51,191 nucleotides of DNA from Rhodopseudomonas infernalis. Its GTDB lineage: Bacteria; Pseudomonadota; Alphaproteobacteria; Rhizobiales; Xanthobacteraceae. Shown one piece after another: positions 23,219 to 31,609 of this stretch. Positions within the stretch are counted from its first letter, which is position 1. Every line of letters starts with the position of its first letter. The stretch covers positions 1 through 51,191 of the forward strand of contig NZ_JAJNAL010000036.1 of assembly GCF_022271405.1 (NCBI RefSeq), given 5' to 3'. A program made the translations under genes and the position numbers. The notes beneath the pieces were generated by a model. That model made no database searches. It saw only the letters and a program-made list of their open reading frames with translations, and had not been told where the DNA came from.

Positions 23219-24343
23219 TCAGGCCGTCCGCCATGCGGCAATTGCTTCCAGATCGGGATCGAGGCCGATGCCCGGCGCTTCGCTAAGTTCGATCCAGCCG
23301 TCGCTTACGGTGGCGACCGGGCCGCAGAACCGGTCGCGCAGCGGATTGTGGTTGCAATCGACTTCGAGCAGGCCATCGCCGCCGATTCCGGCGAGCAGAT
23401 GGGCCGACGCGAGCAGGCCGAGGCCGCCGCCGAGATAATGCGGGCAGAACCGTTTGCCGGCAGCGCGGATCGCGCCGGCGATGTCGGCGCACAGCGACAG
23501 CCCGCCCCATTTGGCGATGTCCGGCTGGATCACATCCAGCTCACCGCCGCTGATCGCGTCGCCGAAGCCGCCGCGGCTGGTGATGTTTTCGCCAGCCGCC
23601 AGCGGCAGATCGAGGCCGGCGCGCAGCTGTTGCCATTCGGCGCGCGGCCGATCGGCGCGGATCGGCTCCTCCAGCCAGGCGAGATCGAACGCGGCCAGGC
23701 GCGGCGCCAGCGCCAGCGCCTCGTCCACCGACCAGGCCTGATTGGCATCGGCGGCGAGCGGGCCGTCGCCAAGCAGCCGGCGCAGCGCCGCGAGGTTGGC
23801 GCCGTCGAGTTCGGCGCCGAACCCGACCTTGAGTTTCAACGCCCGATAGCCCTGTCGCAAAGCGGCCTCGGCCATCGCTTCGGTGCCGGTCGGATTGAGG
23901 CCGCTGGCATAGACCTGGATCCGCGGCCCAGCGCCGCCGAGCAGCCGCCATAGCGGCGTGGCCTGACGGCGGGCGAACAGATCCCACACGGCCAGATCGA
24001 TGCCGGAGATGGTTTGGGCGAACGGTCCGGCCTCGCCGGATTGCAGCGCCAGCACCGCCGTGGCCTGCGTGAGATGCTCGAACAGTTCGGCCGGCGCCGC
24101 CACGCGCTGGCCGATCACCAGCGGCGCGAGGGTTTCGTTCAGGAGCCGCGCGCGGTGCTCGGCCCCGGGAGAGGGAAAGTTACACCACGCTTCGCCCCAG
24201 CCGACCACGCCGTCGTCGTCCTCGACGCGGACAAAAACCGCCGGCCGCGACGTCATGCGACCGAACGATGTCACCACCGGTGTCGTCAGCGGATAGCGAT
24301 AGGCGAACGCCTGCAGGCTTCGAATTGTAAATGGCGTGGTCAT
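23219..24343 (-). CDS. Enolase superfamily enzyme, mandelate racemase group (acid dehydratase or racemase)
   Basis: A 374-residue enzyme of the mandelate racemase/muconate lactonising superfamily. Every mandelate racemase group residue can be matched: Lys170-x-Lys172 in LKLKVGF, metal ligands Asp199 (ADANQAW), Glu225 (LEEPI) and Glu252 (AGENI), the Asp275-His302 dyad (QPDIAKWGG and PHYLGGGLG), and Glu327 (LLEVD). It should therefore abstract a proton alpha to a carboxylate, as a sugar-acid dehydratase or a racemase. It heads the leftward group with the GMC oxidoreductase and GntR genes and diverges from an Ssu/Tau-type ABC importer. The substrate cannot be read from sequence. Confidence 0.9.
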   Translation of the reverse strand: MTTPFTIRSLQAFAYRYPLTTPVVTSFGRMTSRPAVFVRVEDDDGVVGWGEAWCNFPSPGAEHRARLLNETLAPLVIGQRVAAPAELFEHLTQATAVLALQSGEAGPFAQTISGIDLAVWDLFARRQATPLWRLLGGAGPRIQVYASGLNPTGTEAMAEAALRQGYRALKLKVGFGAELDGANLAALRRLLGDGPLAADANQAWSVDEALALAPRLAAFDLAWLEEPIRADRPRAEWQQLRAGLDLPLAAGENITSRGGFGDAISGGELDVIQPDIAKWGGLSLCADIAGAIRAAGKRFCPHYLGGGLGLLASAHLLAGIGGDGLLEVDCNHNPLRDRFCGPVATVSDGWIELSEAPGIGLDPDLEAIAAWRTA

Positions 24344-24392
24344 CTGAACCTTGCGCCGCCCGCGCGGAGCGGTCTTGTATGGTCATCCTATT

Positions 24393-24431
24393 TATAATAT
24401 GACTTTGTGCCAAGATACTTTGTGCCAAGAC
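24393..24431 (+). promoter_or_regulatory. -10-like TATAAT followed by a 15-bp tandem direct repeat (possible operator)
   Basis: TATAAT at 24393-24398 is followed by two adjacent copies of a 15-base unit, ACTTTGTGCCAAGAT (24402-24416) and ACTTTGTGCCAAGAC (24417-24431), differing only at the last base. They end 24 bases before the permease start at 24456 in the 112-bp region shared with the divergent enolase gene. A GTCAT-N12-ATGAC inverted repeat overlaps the -10 (24382-24403). The position suggests regulator binding or a leader element. The -35 is not convincing. Confidence 0.45.
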
Positions 24432-24455
24432 AAATGAGAACGGGGAAGCTCCTGA

Positions 24456-25226
24456 ATGGACGGCGCCTTCGTCCGACGCTTTGCTCTCGGGCTGCTGCCG
24501 TGGGTCGGCGCGATCCTGCTGTGGTACGCAGTTCGCTGGAGCGGCCTGGTCAATCCGTCGCTGATCCCGGCGCCGCATCAGGTGGCGGCCAAGTTCTTCG
24601 AGCTGCTGACACGCGAGAACCTGCTACTCGACATCTACACGTCGACACGCCGCGTGTTCTTCGGCGTCATGCTCGGCATCGCCGCGGCCGTGCCGGTCGG
24701 CTTCCTGCTCGGCTGGTATAGGTCGGCGCGGACGTTCGCCGATCCGATGATCAACTTCTTCCGCGCGCTGCCGCCGATCGCGCTGATCCCGCTGGTGATC
24801 GTGTATTTCGGCGTCGACGAACTCGCCAAGCTGGTGATCCTGTTCTACGCCTCGTTCTTCGCCGGCGTCATCGTGATGTACGAGGGCGTGTCGCAGATCG
24901 CGCCGATTTACATCCGGGTGGCGCAGACGCTCGGTGCCAACCAGTTCGAGATTTTCCGCAAGGTCATCATCCCGCTCACCGTGCCGCACATCCTCACGGC
25001 GCTGCGCGTGGCGCTCGGCGTGGCCTGGGCCACGTTGGTGGCATCCGAACTGATCGCCGCGCAGCGCGGCCTCGGCGCCATGATCCAGAACGCCTCGACC
25101 TACTTCCTGCTCGATGTCATTTATGTGGGCATCATCTGCATCGGGCTGATCGCGCTGATCATGGACCTAATCTTACGCAAAGTGAGCGCGCGGCTGCTGG
25201 TGTGGCAGGATCGGGCTCTCGGATGA
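24456..25226 (+). CDS. ABC transporter permease, SsuC/TauC type
   Basis: A 256-residue inner-membrane permease of the nitrate/sulfonate/taurine importer family with about six helices. Family stretches include SLIPAPHQVAAKFFELL, FFRALPPIALIPLVIVYFGV and the EAA-type loop IYIRVAQTLGANQFEIFRKV near residues 150-170, followed by LTALRVALGVAWATLVASEL. The ATG at 24456 follows GGGGAAGC. Its stop overlaps the ATPase start (ATGA). No sulfonate monooxygenase is nearby, so the ligand is more likely an organic acid handled by the divergent enolase and GMC enzymes. Confidence 0.92.
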   Translation: MDGAFVRRFALGLLPWVGAILLWYAVRWSGLVNPSLIPAPHQVAAKFFELLTRENLLLDIYTSTRRVFFGVMLGIAAAVPVGFLLGWYRSARTFADPMINFFRALPPIALIPLVIVYFGVDELAKLVILFYASFFAGVIVMYEGVSQIAPIYIRVAQTLGANQFEIFRKVIIPLTVPHILTALRVALGVAWATLVASELIAAQRGLGAMIQNASTYFLLDVIYVGIICIGLIALIMDLILRKVSARLLVWQDRALG

Positions 25227-26032
25227 TCAAGCGCGCGCAATTCGAGCACGTCTCGCTGTCCTTCGCCACCGCCAAGGGGCGGCTGAAGGTCGTCGAAGAC
25301 GTCCACTACGATATCCATGACGGCGACTTCATCGCGGTGATCGGCCCGTCCGGCTGCGGCAAGACGACGATGATGAGCATGCTGGCCGGCTTCCAGAAGC
25401 CGACCACGGGCCGCGTGCTGTTCGACGGCAAGCCGGTGGACAAGCCTGGCCCCGAGCGCGGCGTCATCTTCCAAGAATATGGCGTGTTCCCGTGGCTGAC
25501 GGTGAAGCAGAATATCGCCTTCGGCCTGAAGCTCGACGCTAATCACGTGCCCGCCGCCGAGCGCGAAGATATCTGTCGGCACTATCTCGAACTAATGGGG
25601 CTGTCGGACTTCGCCAATTCGTTCCCGAAGCATCTGTCCGGCGGCATGAAGCAGCGCCTCGCCATTGCCCGCGCCTATGCGGTCCGGCCGCAGTTCCTGC
25701 TGATGGACGAGCCGTTCGGTGCGCTCGACGCGCAGACCCGCGCCAATATGCAGAACCTGCTGCTGCAGGTGCTGGCGACCGAGCGCAAGACGGTGATGCT
25801 GATCACCCATTCGGTGGAGGAGGCAATCTATCTGGCTTCGCGCATCGTCGTGGTGACGGCGCGGCCGGCGCGTATCAAGCAGATCATCGACGTGCCGTTT
25901 GCCTATCCGCGCGACGATTCGATCCACGAGCGTCCTGAATTCGCCGAGCTGCGCGGCCATATTCGCCAATTGGTGATGGACGAGTATCGGGCCCAGCAGG
26001 CGCAGATACGGCCGGCTTCGTTTTCGGAATAA
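25223..26032 (+). CDS. ABC transporter ATP-binding protein, SsuB/TauB type
   Basis: A 269-residue ATPase with Walker A GPSGCGKTT (about residues 43-51), Q-loop VIFQEYGVFPWLTV, signature LSGGMKQRLAIARAY, Walker B FLLMDEPFGALDAQTR and H-loop LITHSVEEAIYLASRIVV. The EYGVFPWLTV stretch after the Q-loop is typical of the nitrate/sulfonate/taurine group. It overlaps the permease gene by four bases and is followed 35 bases later by the binding protein, completing the importer. Confidence 0.93.
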   Translation: MIKRAQFEHVSLSFATAKGRLKVVEDVHYDIHDGDFIAVIGPSGCGKTTMMSMLAGFQKPTTGRVLFDGKPVDKPGPERGVIFQEYGVFPWLTVKQNIAFGLKLDANHVPAAEREDICRHYLELMGLSDFANSFPKHLSGGMKQRLAIARAYAVRPQFLLMDEPFGALDAQTRANMQNLLLQVLATERKTVMLITHSVEEAIYLASRIVVVTARPARIKQIIDVPFAYPRDDSIHERPEFAELRGHIRQLVMDEYRAQQAQIRPASFSE

Positions 26033-26067
26033 CAAAAGACAAACAACATTATCGGAGGAGTGACGCG

Positions 26068-27063
26068 ATGGATCGACGACAATTCCTGACCACCACCGCT
26101 GGCCTCGCGATAGCCGGCTTCGCTCCCGCCGCGCCGGCGATCGCTCAGGCCAAGACCAAGATCCGCGTCGGCTATCTTCACACCGTGGCGGTCGACGGCC
26201 AGATCTGGACCGGGATGGACCGCGGCAGCTTCGCCAAGCAGGGTCTGGAACTCGAGCTGCGCCAGTTCAACACCGGCCTGGAAATCTTCCAGGCGCTGAT
26301 CGGCGGCAGCCTCGACGTGCTGGCGACCGGCGCCGTGCTGTCGAACTTTCCGGCGCGCGGCCAGGGCAAGGTTTTCCTGATCAACGACATCGAAGTCGCG
26401 ACCGCGCAGCTCTGGGTGCGGCCCGACCAGGGCATCCGGTCGTTCGCCGATCTGCGCGGCAAGCGCATCGCCACCGCGGTCGGCACCACCGCGCACGTCT
26501 TCCTCGACCGCGCGCTGCGCGCCAACAAGATCGATCCCAAGGAAGTCGAGATCGTCAACCAGAGCATGCCGGCGGCGGTGACGGCGTTCGTGTCCGGCGC
26601 GGTGCCGGCGGTGGCGCTGTGGGTGCCGTTCAATGTCACCGCGCGCGACAAGGTGCCGGGGTCGATCATGCTGGCCGACGCGTCGGCGTATTATCCGCAG
26701 GCCGCGATCATCGGCGGCTGGGCGGCGGCCAACGACTACTACGAGCCCAATCAGGAAACGCTCGCCAAGCTGATCCGCGGCTGGGGCGAGGCGAACGACT
26801 ACATCGTCGCCAACCCGGTGGAGGCGATGGAGAGCCTGCAGAAAAATCACTACAGCCAGACGCCGCTCGCCGACATCAACGAATCCTTCAAGGCGCAGAA
26901 GATGTTCACGGCGCACGACTGGAAGCGGATGTACGCGGACGGCACCGTCACCAACTGGCTGCAGCAGTCGACCGACTTCTTCATGGCCAATGCCGGCGTC
27001 AAGGAGTTCATCCCCGCTTCGAAGTATTTCGATCCGAGCCTGTATCTGAAGACGATCGTCTAG
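26068..27063 (+). CDS. ABC transporter substrate-binding protein, SsuA/NMT1-like
   Basis: A 331-residue periplasmic receptor. It starts MDRRQFLTTTAGLAIAG, a Tat-like twin-Arg motif (RRQFL) before the hydrophobic stretch, with cleavage expected near PAIAQA. The NMT1/SsuA pattern is visible in LHTVAVDGQIWTGMDRGSFA, LIGGSLDVLATGAVLSNF, FADLRGKRIATAVGTTAH and ALWVPFNVTA. GGAGGAG precedes the ATG. It is the last gene of the importer operon. The ligand is unknown: the divergent acid-converting enzymes favour a carboxylate over a sulfonate. Confidence 0.9.
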   Translation: MDRRQFLTTTAGLAIAGFAPAAPAIAQAKTKIRVGYLHTVAVDGQIWTGMDRGSFAKQGLELELRQFNTGLEIFQALIGGSLDVLATGAVLSNFPARGQGKVFLINDIEVATAQLWVRPDQGIRSFADLRGKRIATAVGTTAHVFLDRALRANKIDPKEVEIVNQSMPAAVTAFVSGAVPAVALWVPFNVTARDKVPGSIMLADASAYYPQAAIIGGWAAANDYYEPNQETLAKLIRGWGEANDYIVANPVEAMESLQKNHYSQTPLADINESFKAQKMFTAHDWKRMYADGTVTNWLQQSTDFFMANAGVKEFIPASKYFDPSLYLKTIV

Positions 27064-27141
27064 GGCTCGACATCCGCCGGCGTCCGCGCCGGCCGGATCG
27101 ATCGGCAGTGCACCATTGTTCCTCCGGTCAGGTCGTCACTA

Positions 27142-27178
27142 CACCGAGGCCCGTGGCTATCGACCACGAGCCTCGGTG
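27142..27178 (+). terminator. Long stem-loop after the importer operon (possible terminator)
   Basis: CACCGAGGCCCGTGG (27142-27156) pairs with CCACGAGCCTCGGTG (27164-27178) over 15 positions with one mismatch and a 7-base loop. It lies 79 bases after the binding-protein stop and 97 bases before the TonB receptor start. The bases that follow (TGGGCGCCG) are not a T run, so it may end transcription weakly, protect the 3' end, or act as a leader structure or operator for the receptor gene. Confidence 0.5.
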
Positions 27179-27274
27179 TGGGCGCCGATTTCGATAAATT
27201 CCAAAGTTCCTCCCCCCGGCAGCGCCAAGTGATGTGATAGTTGGTCGCACTCAGGTGAGAAGGGGGGCGATGAC

Positions 27275-29590
27275 ATGACGGGGCGTTTCGCGCGCAGCGC
27301 AATCTTCAAGGTTCTTGTCTGTTCGAGTGCCTTGGGGATCAGTGTACCGATCGGCGAAGCGCAGGCGCAGTCCGGCCGCGACCTGCCGCCCGTCACGGTC
27401 GATGCGCCCAAGCCGCAGTCCGCCCGGCCGACCTCTCCATCCCGGCGCGCGGCGCGGGCGCCATCGACGGTCCGGCGTGTCGCCGCGCCCGCGCGCCAGC
27501 AGCCCCCCGCGCCAGTGGTCAGTGCCGCCAATGCCGGCCGCGGCGGCGAGCGCGCCAACGGACCGGTGGTCGGCTATCTGGCCAATCAGAGCGCGACTGG
27601 AACCAAGACCGATACGCCGATCCTGCAGACCCCGCAGTCGATCTCGGTGGTGACGCAGGATCAGATCCAGGCGCAAGGCGCGCAGAATGTCGTCGAGGCG
27701 CTGCGCTACACGCCGGGCGTCACGCTCGATACTTACGGCGCCACGACCTTCTTCGATTCGTTCAAGCTGCGCGGCTTCGAAGTGCCGCGCTATCTCGACG
27801 GACTGCGGCTGCCGATCGATCCGGGCACGCAGTTCGCGTATCCGCGCATCGAGACCTACGGGCTGGAGCGGCTGGAAGTGCTGCGCGGACCGTCTTCCGG
27901 ACTTTACGGCCAGACCGATCCGGGCGGCTTGCTCAACATGGTCAGCAAGCGGCCGACCGCCACTGCGCAGCACGAGGTGATCGGCACCTTCGGTTCGTTC
28001 GAGCGGTTCCAGGGCGCGTTCGACAGCTCGGGGCCGATCGACAAGAACGGCGAGTTCCTCTACCGCATCGTCGGGCTCGGCCGCAGCACCGACGGGCAGC
28101 AGGACTTCGTCCACGAGAACAAGGCCTATATCGCGCCGAGCCTGACCTGGCGGCCGACCACCGATACGTCGCTCACGCTGCTGTCGCACTATTCCAACAT
28201 CAAGGTCGACGGCTGGCAGCAATACGTGCCGGGCGGGGTGTCGCTGTTGCCCAATCCTTACGGCCGGGTGCCGTACAGCCGTTATCTCGGCGAGCCGAGC
28301 CGGGACGGCTACACGCTCGAGCAGTTCTCGGTCGGCTATGCGTTCGAACACCGGTTCGACAACAATCTGCAGTTCCGCTCGAACCTGCGCTACTTCGACG
28401 TGTCGCAGGATCTCGGCGGCGTCCGCTCCGAAGGATTGCTGGCCGACAACCGGACCATGCTGCGGTCCTACAACTACGTGAAGTCCGGCGCCCAGAACAT
28501 CGCGCTGGACAATCAGCTGCAGGCCGATTTCGCCACCGGCCCCCTGAGCCACAAGGTGCTGGCCGGCTTCGACTATCAGCGCCAGACGGCGAAGTCCGAC
28601 TATCGCTTCACCATGATCTCGTCGATCGACGCCTTCGCGCCGGTCTACGGGGCGTTCGTGCCGTCGGCGGCGTCGCTGTCGCCGTTCATCGCCACCAACA
28701 CCACGTCAAGCCAGGCCGGCCTGTATCTGCAGGACCAGGTCAAATACGACGGCTGGACCCTGACGCTGACCGGCCGCCAGGATTGGTCGCAGGCCGAGAC
28801 CGTGTCGACCGGTCTGTTTCCTGCCGCCGGGACCTATCTGCAGAGCGACAAGGCGACCACCGGCCGCGTCGGCCTCAACTATCTGTTCGACTTCGGACTG
28901 TCGCCCTACGTCAACTACTCGTCGTCGTTCGTGCCATCCTCCGGCACCGACCGGTTCGGCAGCACGTTCAAGCCCACCACCGGCGAGGGCGGCGAGATCG
29001 GCGTCAAGTTCAAGCCGTTCGGCTCCAACCTGATGCTGACCGCGGCGGTGTTCGACATCACCCAGAAGAACGTGCTGACGGCCGACCCGGTCAACATCGT
29101 GTTCAGCGTCCAGACCGGGCAGGTTCGGGTCCGCGGCTTCGAATTCGAGGCGCGCGGCAATCTCACCCGGGAGCTGGAGATCGTCGGCGGCTACAACAAA
29201 TACGATCCGCGCGTCACCTCCGCCAACGACGGCACGGTCGGCAATTATCTGCTCAACACGGCGCTGGATCAGGCCTCGCTGTGGGCGAAATACACCTTCT
29301 ACAACGGTCCGGTCGCGGGCCTCGGGCTCGGCGCCGGCGTCCGTTATGTCGGGACCAGCTACGGCAACGCCGCCAACACCATCCTGATCCCGAGTTACAC
29401 GTTGTTCGACGCCGCCATCAGCTACGACTTCCAGTATCTGCGGCCCGATCTGAAAGGCTGGAGCGCGCAGGTCAACGCCACCAATCTCGGCAACCACTAC
29501 TACGTGTCGTCGTGCGTGACCGGGCTCGCCTATTGCGGCCTGGGTGCGGCGCGGACGGTGCTGGGCACGCTGAAATACGCCTGGAACTGA
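27275..29590 (+). CDS. TonB-dependent siderophore receptor (FhuA/FpvA-like)
   Basis: A 771-residue outer-membrane receptor for ferric siderophores. A signal peptide (ends near GEAQAQ) precedes a TonB-box-like DLPPVTVDAP and an unusually long Ala/Pro/Arg-rich linker of roughly 65 residues. The plug domain begins near TPILQTPQSISVVTQDQI (about residue 113), with RYTPGV, FDSFKLRGFEVPRYLDGLRL and LEVLRGPSSGLYGQTDPGG. The beta barrel covers the rest and ends in TLKYAWN, with an aromatic residue near the C-terminus as expected for barrel assembly. AAGGGGGG precedes the ATG. The PepSY protein follows 3 bases later. I see no clear Fur or Irr box in the upstream 200 bases. Confidence 0.93.
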   Translation: MTGRFARSAIFKVLVCSSALGISVPIGEAQAQSGRDLPPVTVDAPKPQSARPTSPSRRAARAPSTVRRVAAPARQQPPAPVVSAANAGRGGERANGPVVGYLANQSATGTKTDTPILQTPQSISVVTQDQIQAQGAQNVVEALRYTPGVTLDTYGATTFFDSFKLRGFEVPRYLDGLRLPIDPGTQFAYPRIETYGLERLEVLRGPSSGLYGQTDPGGLLNMVSKRPTATAQHEVIGTFGSFERFQGAFDSSGPIDKNGEFLYRIVGLGRSTDGQQDFVHENKAYIAPSLTWRPTTDTSLTLLSHYSNIKVDGWQQYVPGGVSLLPNPYGRVPYSRYLGEPSRDGYTLEQFSVGYAFEHRFDNNLQFRSNLRYFDVSQDLGGVRSEGLLADNRTMLRSYNYVKSGAQNIALDNQLQADFATGPLSHKVLAGFDYQRQTAKSDYRFTMISSIDAFAPVYGAFVPSAASLSPFIATNTTSSQAGLYLQDQVKYDGWTLTLTGRQDWSQAETVSTGLFPAAGTYLQSDKATTGRVGLNYLFDFGLSPYVNYSSSFVPSSGTDRFGSTFKPTTGEGGEIGVKFKPFGSNLMLTAAVFDITQKNVLTADPVNIVFSVQTGQVRVRGFEFEARGNLTRELEIVGGYNKYDPRVTSANDGTVGNYLLNTALDQASLWAKYTFYNGPVAGLGLGAGVRYVGTSYGNAANTILIPSYTLFDAAISYDFQYLRPDLKGWSAQVNATNLGNHYYVSSCVTGLAYCGLGAARTVLGTLKYAWN

Positions 29591-29593
29591 CGC

Positions 29594-30763
29594 ATGCCGG
29601 GTCGCGGCACCAGGTCGTTACGCGTCTGGGGGCTCGTCCACAAATGGACGAGCCTGATCTGCACCGTATTCATGCTGATGCTGTGCATCACCGGACTGCC
29701 GCTGATCTTTCACGAGCAGATCGACGGGGTACTGCACGGCGAGGTCAGGCCTGCCGACGTGCCTGCCGGCACGCCGGCGGCGGATCTCGATCAGGTGCTC
29801 GCCAACGCACTGGCCAAAGTCCCCGGACAGGTGCCGCACTTTCTGATCTGGGATCGCGACGACCCGAGCGCGCTGTTCGTCAGCGTCGGACCGTCGATCG
29901 ACGCGAATCCGGTGAACAATCGGCTGGTAAGGATGGACGTGCACACCGCGGCGTTCCTCGATGCTCCGGACGTCACCGGGCGGTTCACCTACATCATGCT
30001 GCGGCTGCACACCGACATGTTCGCCGGCCTGCCGGGCAAGCTGTTCCTCGGCGCGATGGGCATCCTGTTCTGCGTCGCGATCGTGTCGGGCATCGTGGTG
30101 TATGCGCCGTCGATGCGGAAGCTGGAGTTCGGCAGCTATCGCCGCAGACGCACGCGGATCGTCCGCTGGCTGGACGTGCACAATCTGGCCGGCATCCTGT
30201 TGGTGATGTGGACGCTGGTGGTGGGCTTCACCGGCGTGATCAACACCTGGGCCGATCTGGTCGTAAAAATCTGGCAGGCCGATCAGCTCGCCGCGATGAC
30301 CGCGCAATATCGCGATCGCACGCCGCCAAAGAAGCCGAGTTCGCTGCAGGCCGCGGTCGAAACCGCGCGGCGCGCGGTGCCCGGAATGACGCCGAGCTTC
30401 GTCGCCTTCCCGGGCTCGTTCTTCACCAGCAAGAGCCACTACGGCGTGTTCCTGCACGGCGACACGCCGCTCACCTCGCGGCTGCTCAGGCCGGCGCTGA
30501 TCGATGCCGAGACCGGGGCGCTGACCGACACCCGCGACATGCCGTGGTACGTGTCGGCGGTGCTGATCTCGCAGCCGCTGCATTTCGGCGACTATGGCGG
30601 GCTACCGCTGAAGATCATTTGGGCGCTGCTCGACGTGCTGACCATCATGGTGCTGGTCACGGGGCTGTATCTGTGGCTGCGTCGGCGCCGTGCCGGGTTG
30701 AGCGTCGATCGGGCGATCGCCAGCGGCTCGGCCGCCAATGCGTCGGTGCCGTCACATGGCTGA
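29594..30763 (+). CDS. PepSY-associated transmembrane protein (siderophore/iron uptake)
   Basis: A 389-residue inner-membrane protein of the PepSY_TM family, which often accompanies siderophore receptors and may take part in reduction or release of ferric siderophores. The first helix follows LVHKWTSLICTVFMLMLCIT. A long periplasmic part contains LIWDRDDPSALFVSVGPS. The second helix block is KLFLGAMGILFCVAIVSGIV, then the histidine-containing WLDVHNLAGILLVMWTLVVG, and the last helix is LLDVLTIMVLVTGLYLWLRR. The histidines beside helices (HKW, RLHTD, DVHN, LHFGDYGG) are typical. The start lies 3 bases after the receptor stop, so the genes are one operon. Confidence 0.9.
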   Translation: MPGRGTRSLRVWGLVHKWTSLICTVFMLMLCITGLPLIFHEQIDGVLHGEVRPADVPAGTPAADLDQVLANALAKVPGQVPHFLIWDRDDPSALFVSVGPSIDANPVNNRLVRMDVHTAAFLDAPDVTGRFTYIMLRLHTDMFAGLPGKLFLGAMGILFCVAIVSGIVVYAPSMRKLEFGSYRRRRTRIVRWLDVHNLAGILLVMWTLVVGFTGVINTWADLVVKIWQADQLAAMTAQYRDRTPPKKPSSLQAAVETARRAVPGMTPSFVAFPGSFFTSKSHYGVFLHGDTPLTSRLLRPALIDAETGALTDTRDMPWYVSAVLISQPLHFGDYGGLPLKIIWALLDVLTIMVLVTGLYLWLRRRRAGLSVDRAIASGSAANASVPSHG

Positions 30764-30941
30764 GCATCGCACGCTTCGCCAGATCTTCGCCGCACCGCTC
30801 GTCGTCGCCGTGCTGAGCGGCATCGGTCTGGTGACGGCGCTGGTCGGCGACGGCGTCTGGGACATGGTGTCATGGCTGAGCTTGACGCTGCCGATCCTGC
30901 TGTATGTGTTCTTCGTCAAGATCCGGAGCCGGCGCAGCTAG
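30756..30941 (+). CDS. Small hypothetical membrane protein in the siderophore operon
   Basis: A 61-residue protein with two predicted membrane helices (about residues 12-33, APLVVAVLSGIGLVTALVG, and 38-54, VSWLSLTLPILLYVFFV) joined by GDGVWDM and ending in a basic tail KIRSRRS. It overlaps the end of the PepSY gene by 8 bases, which supports real, coupled translation. Similar two-helix proteins often follow PepSY genes in iron-uptake operons. No function is assigned; an accessory role for the PepSY protein is inference. Confidence 0.75.
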   Translation: MAEHRTLRQIFAAPLVVAVLSGIGLVTALVGDGVWDMVSWLSLTLPILLYVFFVKIRSRRS

Positions 30942-30988
30942 CTATCGTGCGGCGAACGCAACTGGCCGCCATCGACCGGCGCCACGAT

Positions 30989-31609
30989 CTATCCGGCGGA
31001 CACGTTCGCCATGCGCAGGCTTGGGTCGTCCAAGATGCGTGGCGAGCGGACGAATGCGGGCGCGCGCTGCTCGGCGGCGCGCCATTCGCGGCGCCAGGCG
31101 TTCGGTGTGGTGCCGGTGTGGCGGCGGAACAGCCGCGACAGATGCGCCTGGTCGCTCAGCCCGCTGGCCAGTGCGATCTCGCACAAGGTCAGGTCGGTGG
31201 TGCGCATCAGCGCCTTGGCGCGCTCAATGCGGCGCTCGATCAGAAAATGCCGCGGCGCCACTCCGACGCTCTGCTGAAATGCCCGCGCGAAGTGACCGGG
31301 GCTGAGGCCGGTCAGCTTGGCGAGGTCGCGGACCCGCAGATTGCCATCGAGGTGCTGTTCGACATGCCGCATGACGTGGTTGAGCTTCCAGCGGGCCAGT
31401 CCGGGGCCGTTGCCGCGCGCCGCCGTCTCGCCTGACGCGGGAGCATGGCGCGCCTGCACTTCCCGCAGCAGCATCGCGGCGCGTGCGATACAGGTGCGCG
31501 CCGCAATCGGATCGCCTGCGAGTGCGGCCGACGCTTCTTCGAGGAATTCGGCGATCGACGCGAAAGGGTCAGTCGTAGTCTCGGTGATGCCGTCCGCTGA
31601 CCTTTCCAT
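30989..31609 (-). CDS. AraC-family transcriptional regulator
   Basis: A 206-residue regulator with a C-terminal AraC/XylS DNA-binding domain of two helix-turn-helix units (about residues 85-180). The first is in LRVRDLAKLTGLSPGHFARA, the second in LTLCEIALASGLSDQAHLSR followed by LFRRHTGTTPNAWRREW. The short N-terminal part has no recognisable cupin or sugar-binding domain. The ATG at 31609 follows GGAAGG; an in-frame GTG at 31678 would add 23 residues. It is convergent with the siderophore operon and may regulate it or the receiver gene upstream, but nothing in the sequence settles this. Confidence 0.88.
   Translation of the reverse strand: MERSADGITETTTDPFASIAEFLEEASAALAGDPIAARTCIARAAMLLREVQARHAPASGETAARGNGPGLARWKLNHVMRHVEQHLDGNLRVRDLAKLTGLSPGHFARAFQQSVGVAPRHFLIERRIERAKALMRTTDLTLCEIALASGLSDQAHLSRLFRRHTGTTPNAWRREWRAAEQRAPAFVRSPRILDDPSLRMANVSAG

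Noticed and set aside
24399-24436. Two TTGGCAC stretches on the minus strand upstream of the enolase gene, resembling the -24 part of a sigma-54 promoter.
   Set aside because: Neither is followed by TTGC after five bases (the downstream bases are ATCTT and CATAT), so the required -12 element is missing. They are simply part of the 15-bp tandem repeat.
24456-27063. Calling the importer a taurine or alkanesulfonate (tau/ssu) system.
   Set aside because: No TauD, SsuD or flavin reductase gene is nearby, and the divergent genes encode a mandelate racemase-group enolase and a GMC oxidoreductase. The family name describes the fold, not the ligand.
27179-27274. Fur or Irr box upstream of the siderophore receptor.
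   Set aside because: I looked for Fur-like 19-mers and an Irr-type TTTAGAA/TTCTAAA dyad and found no convincing match in this stretch.
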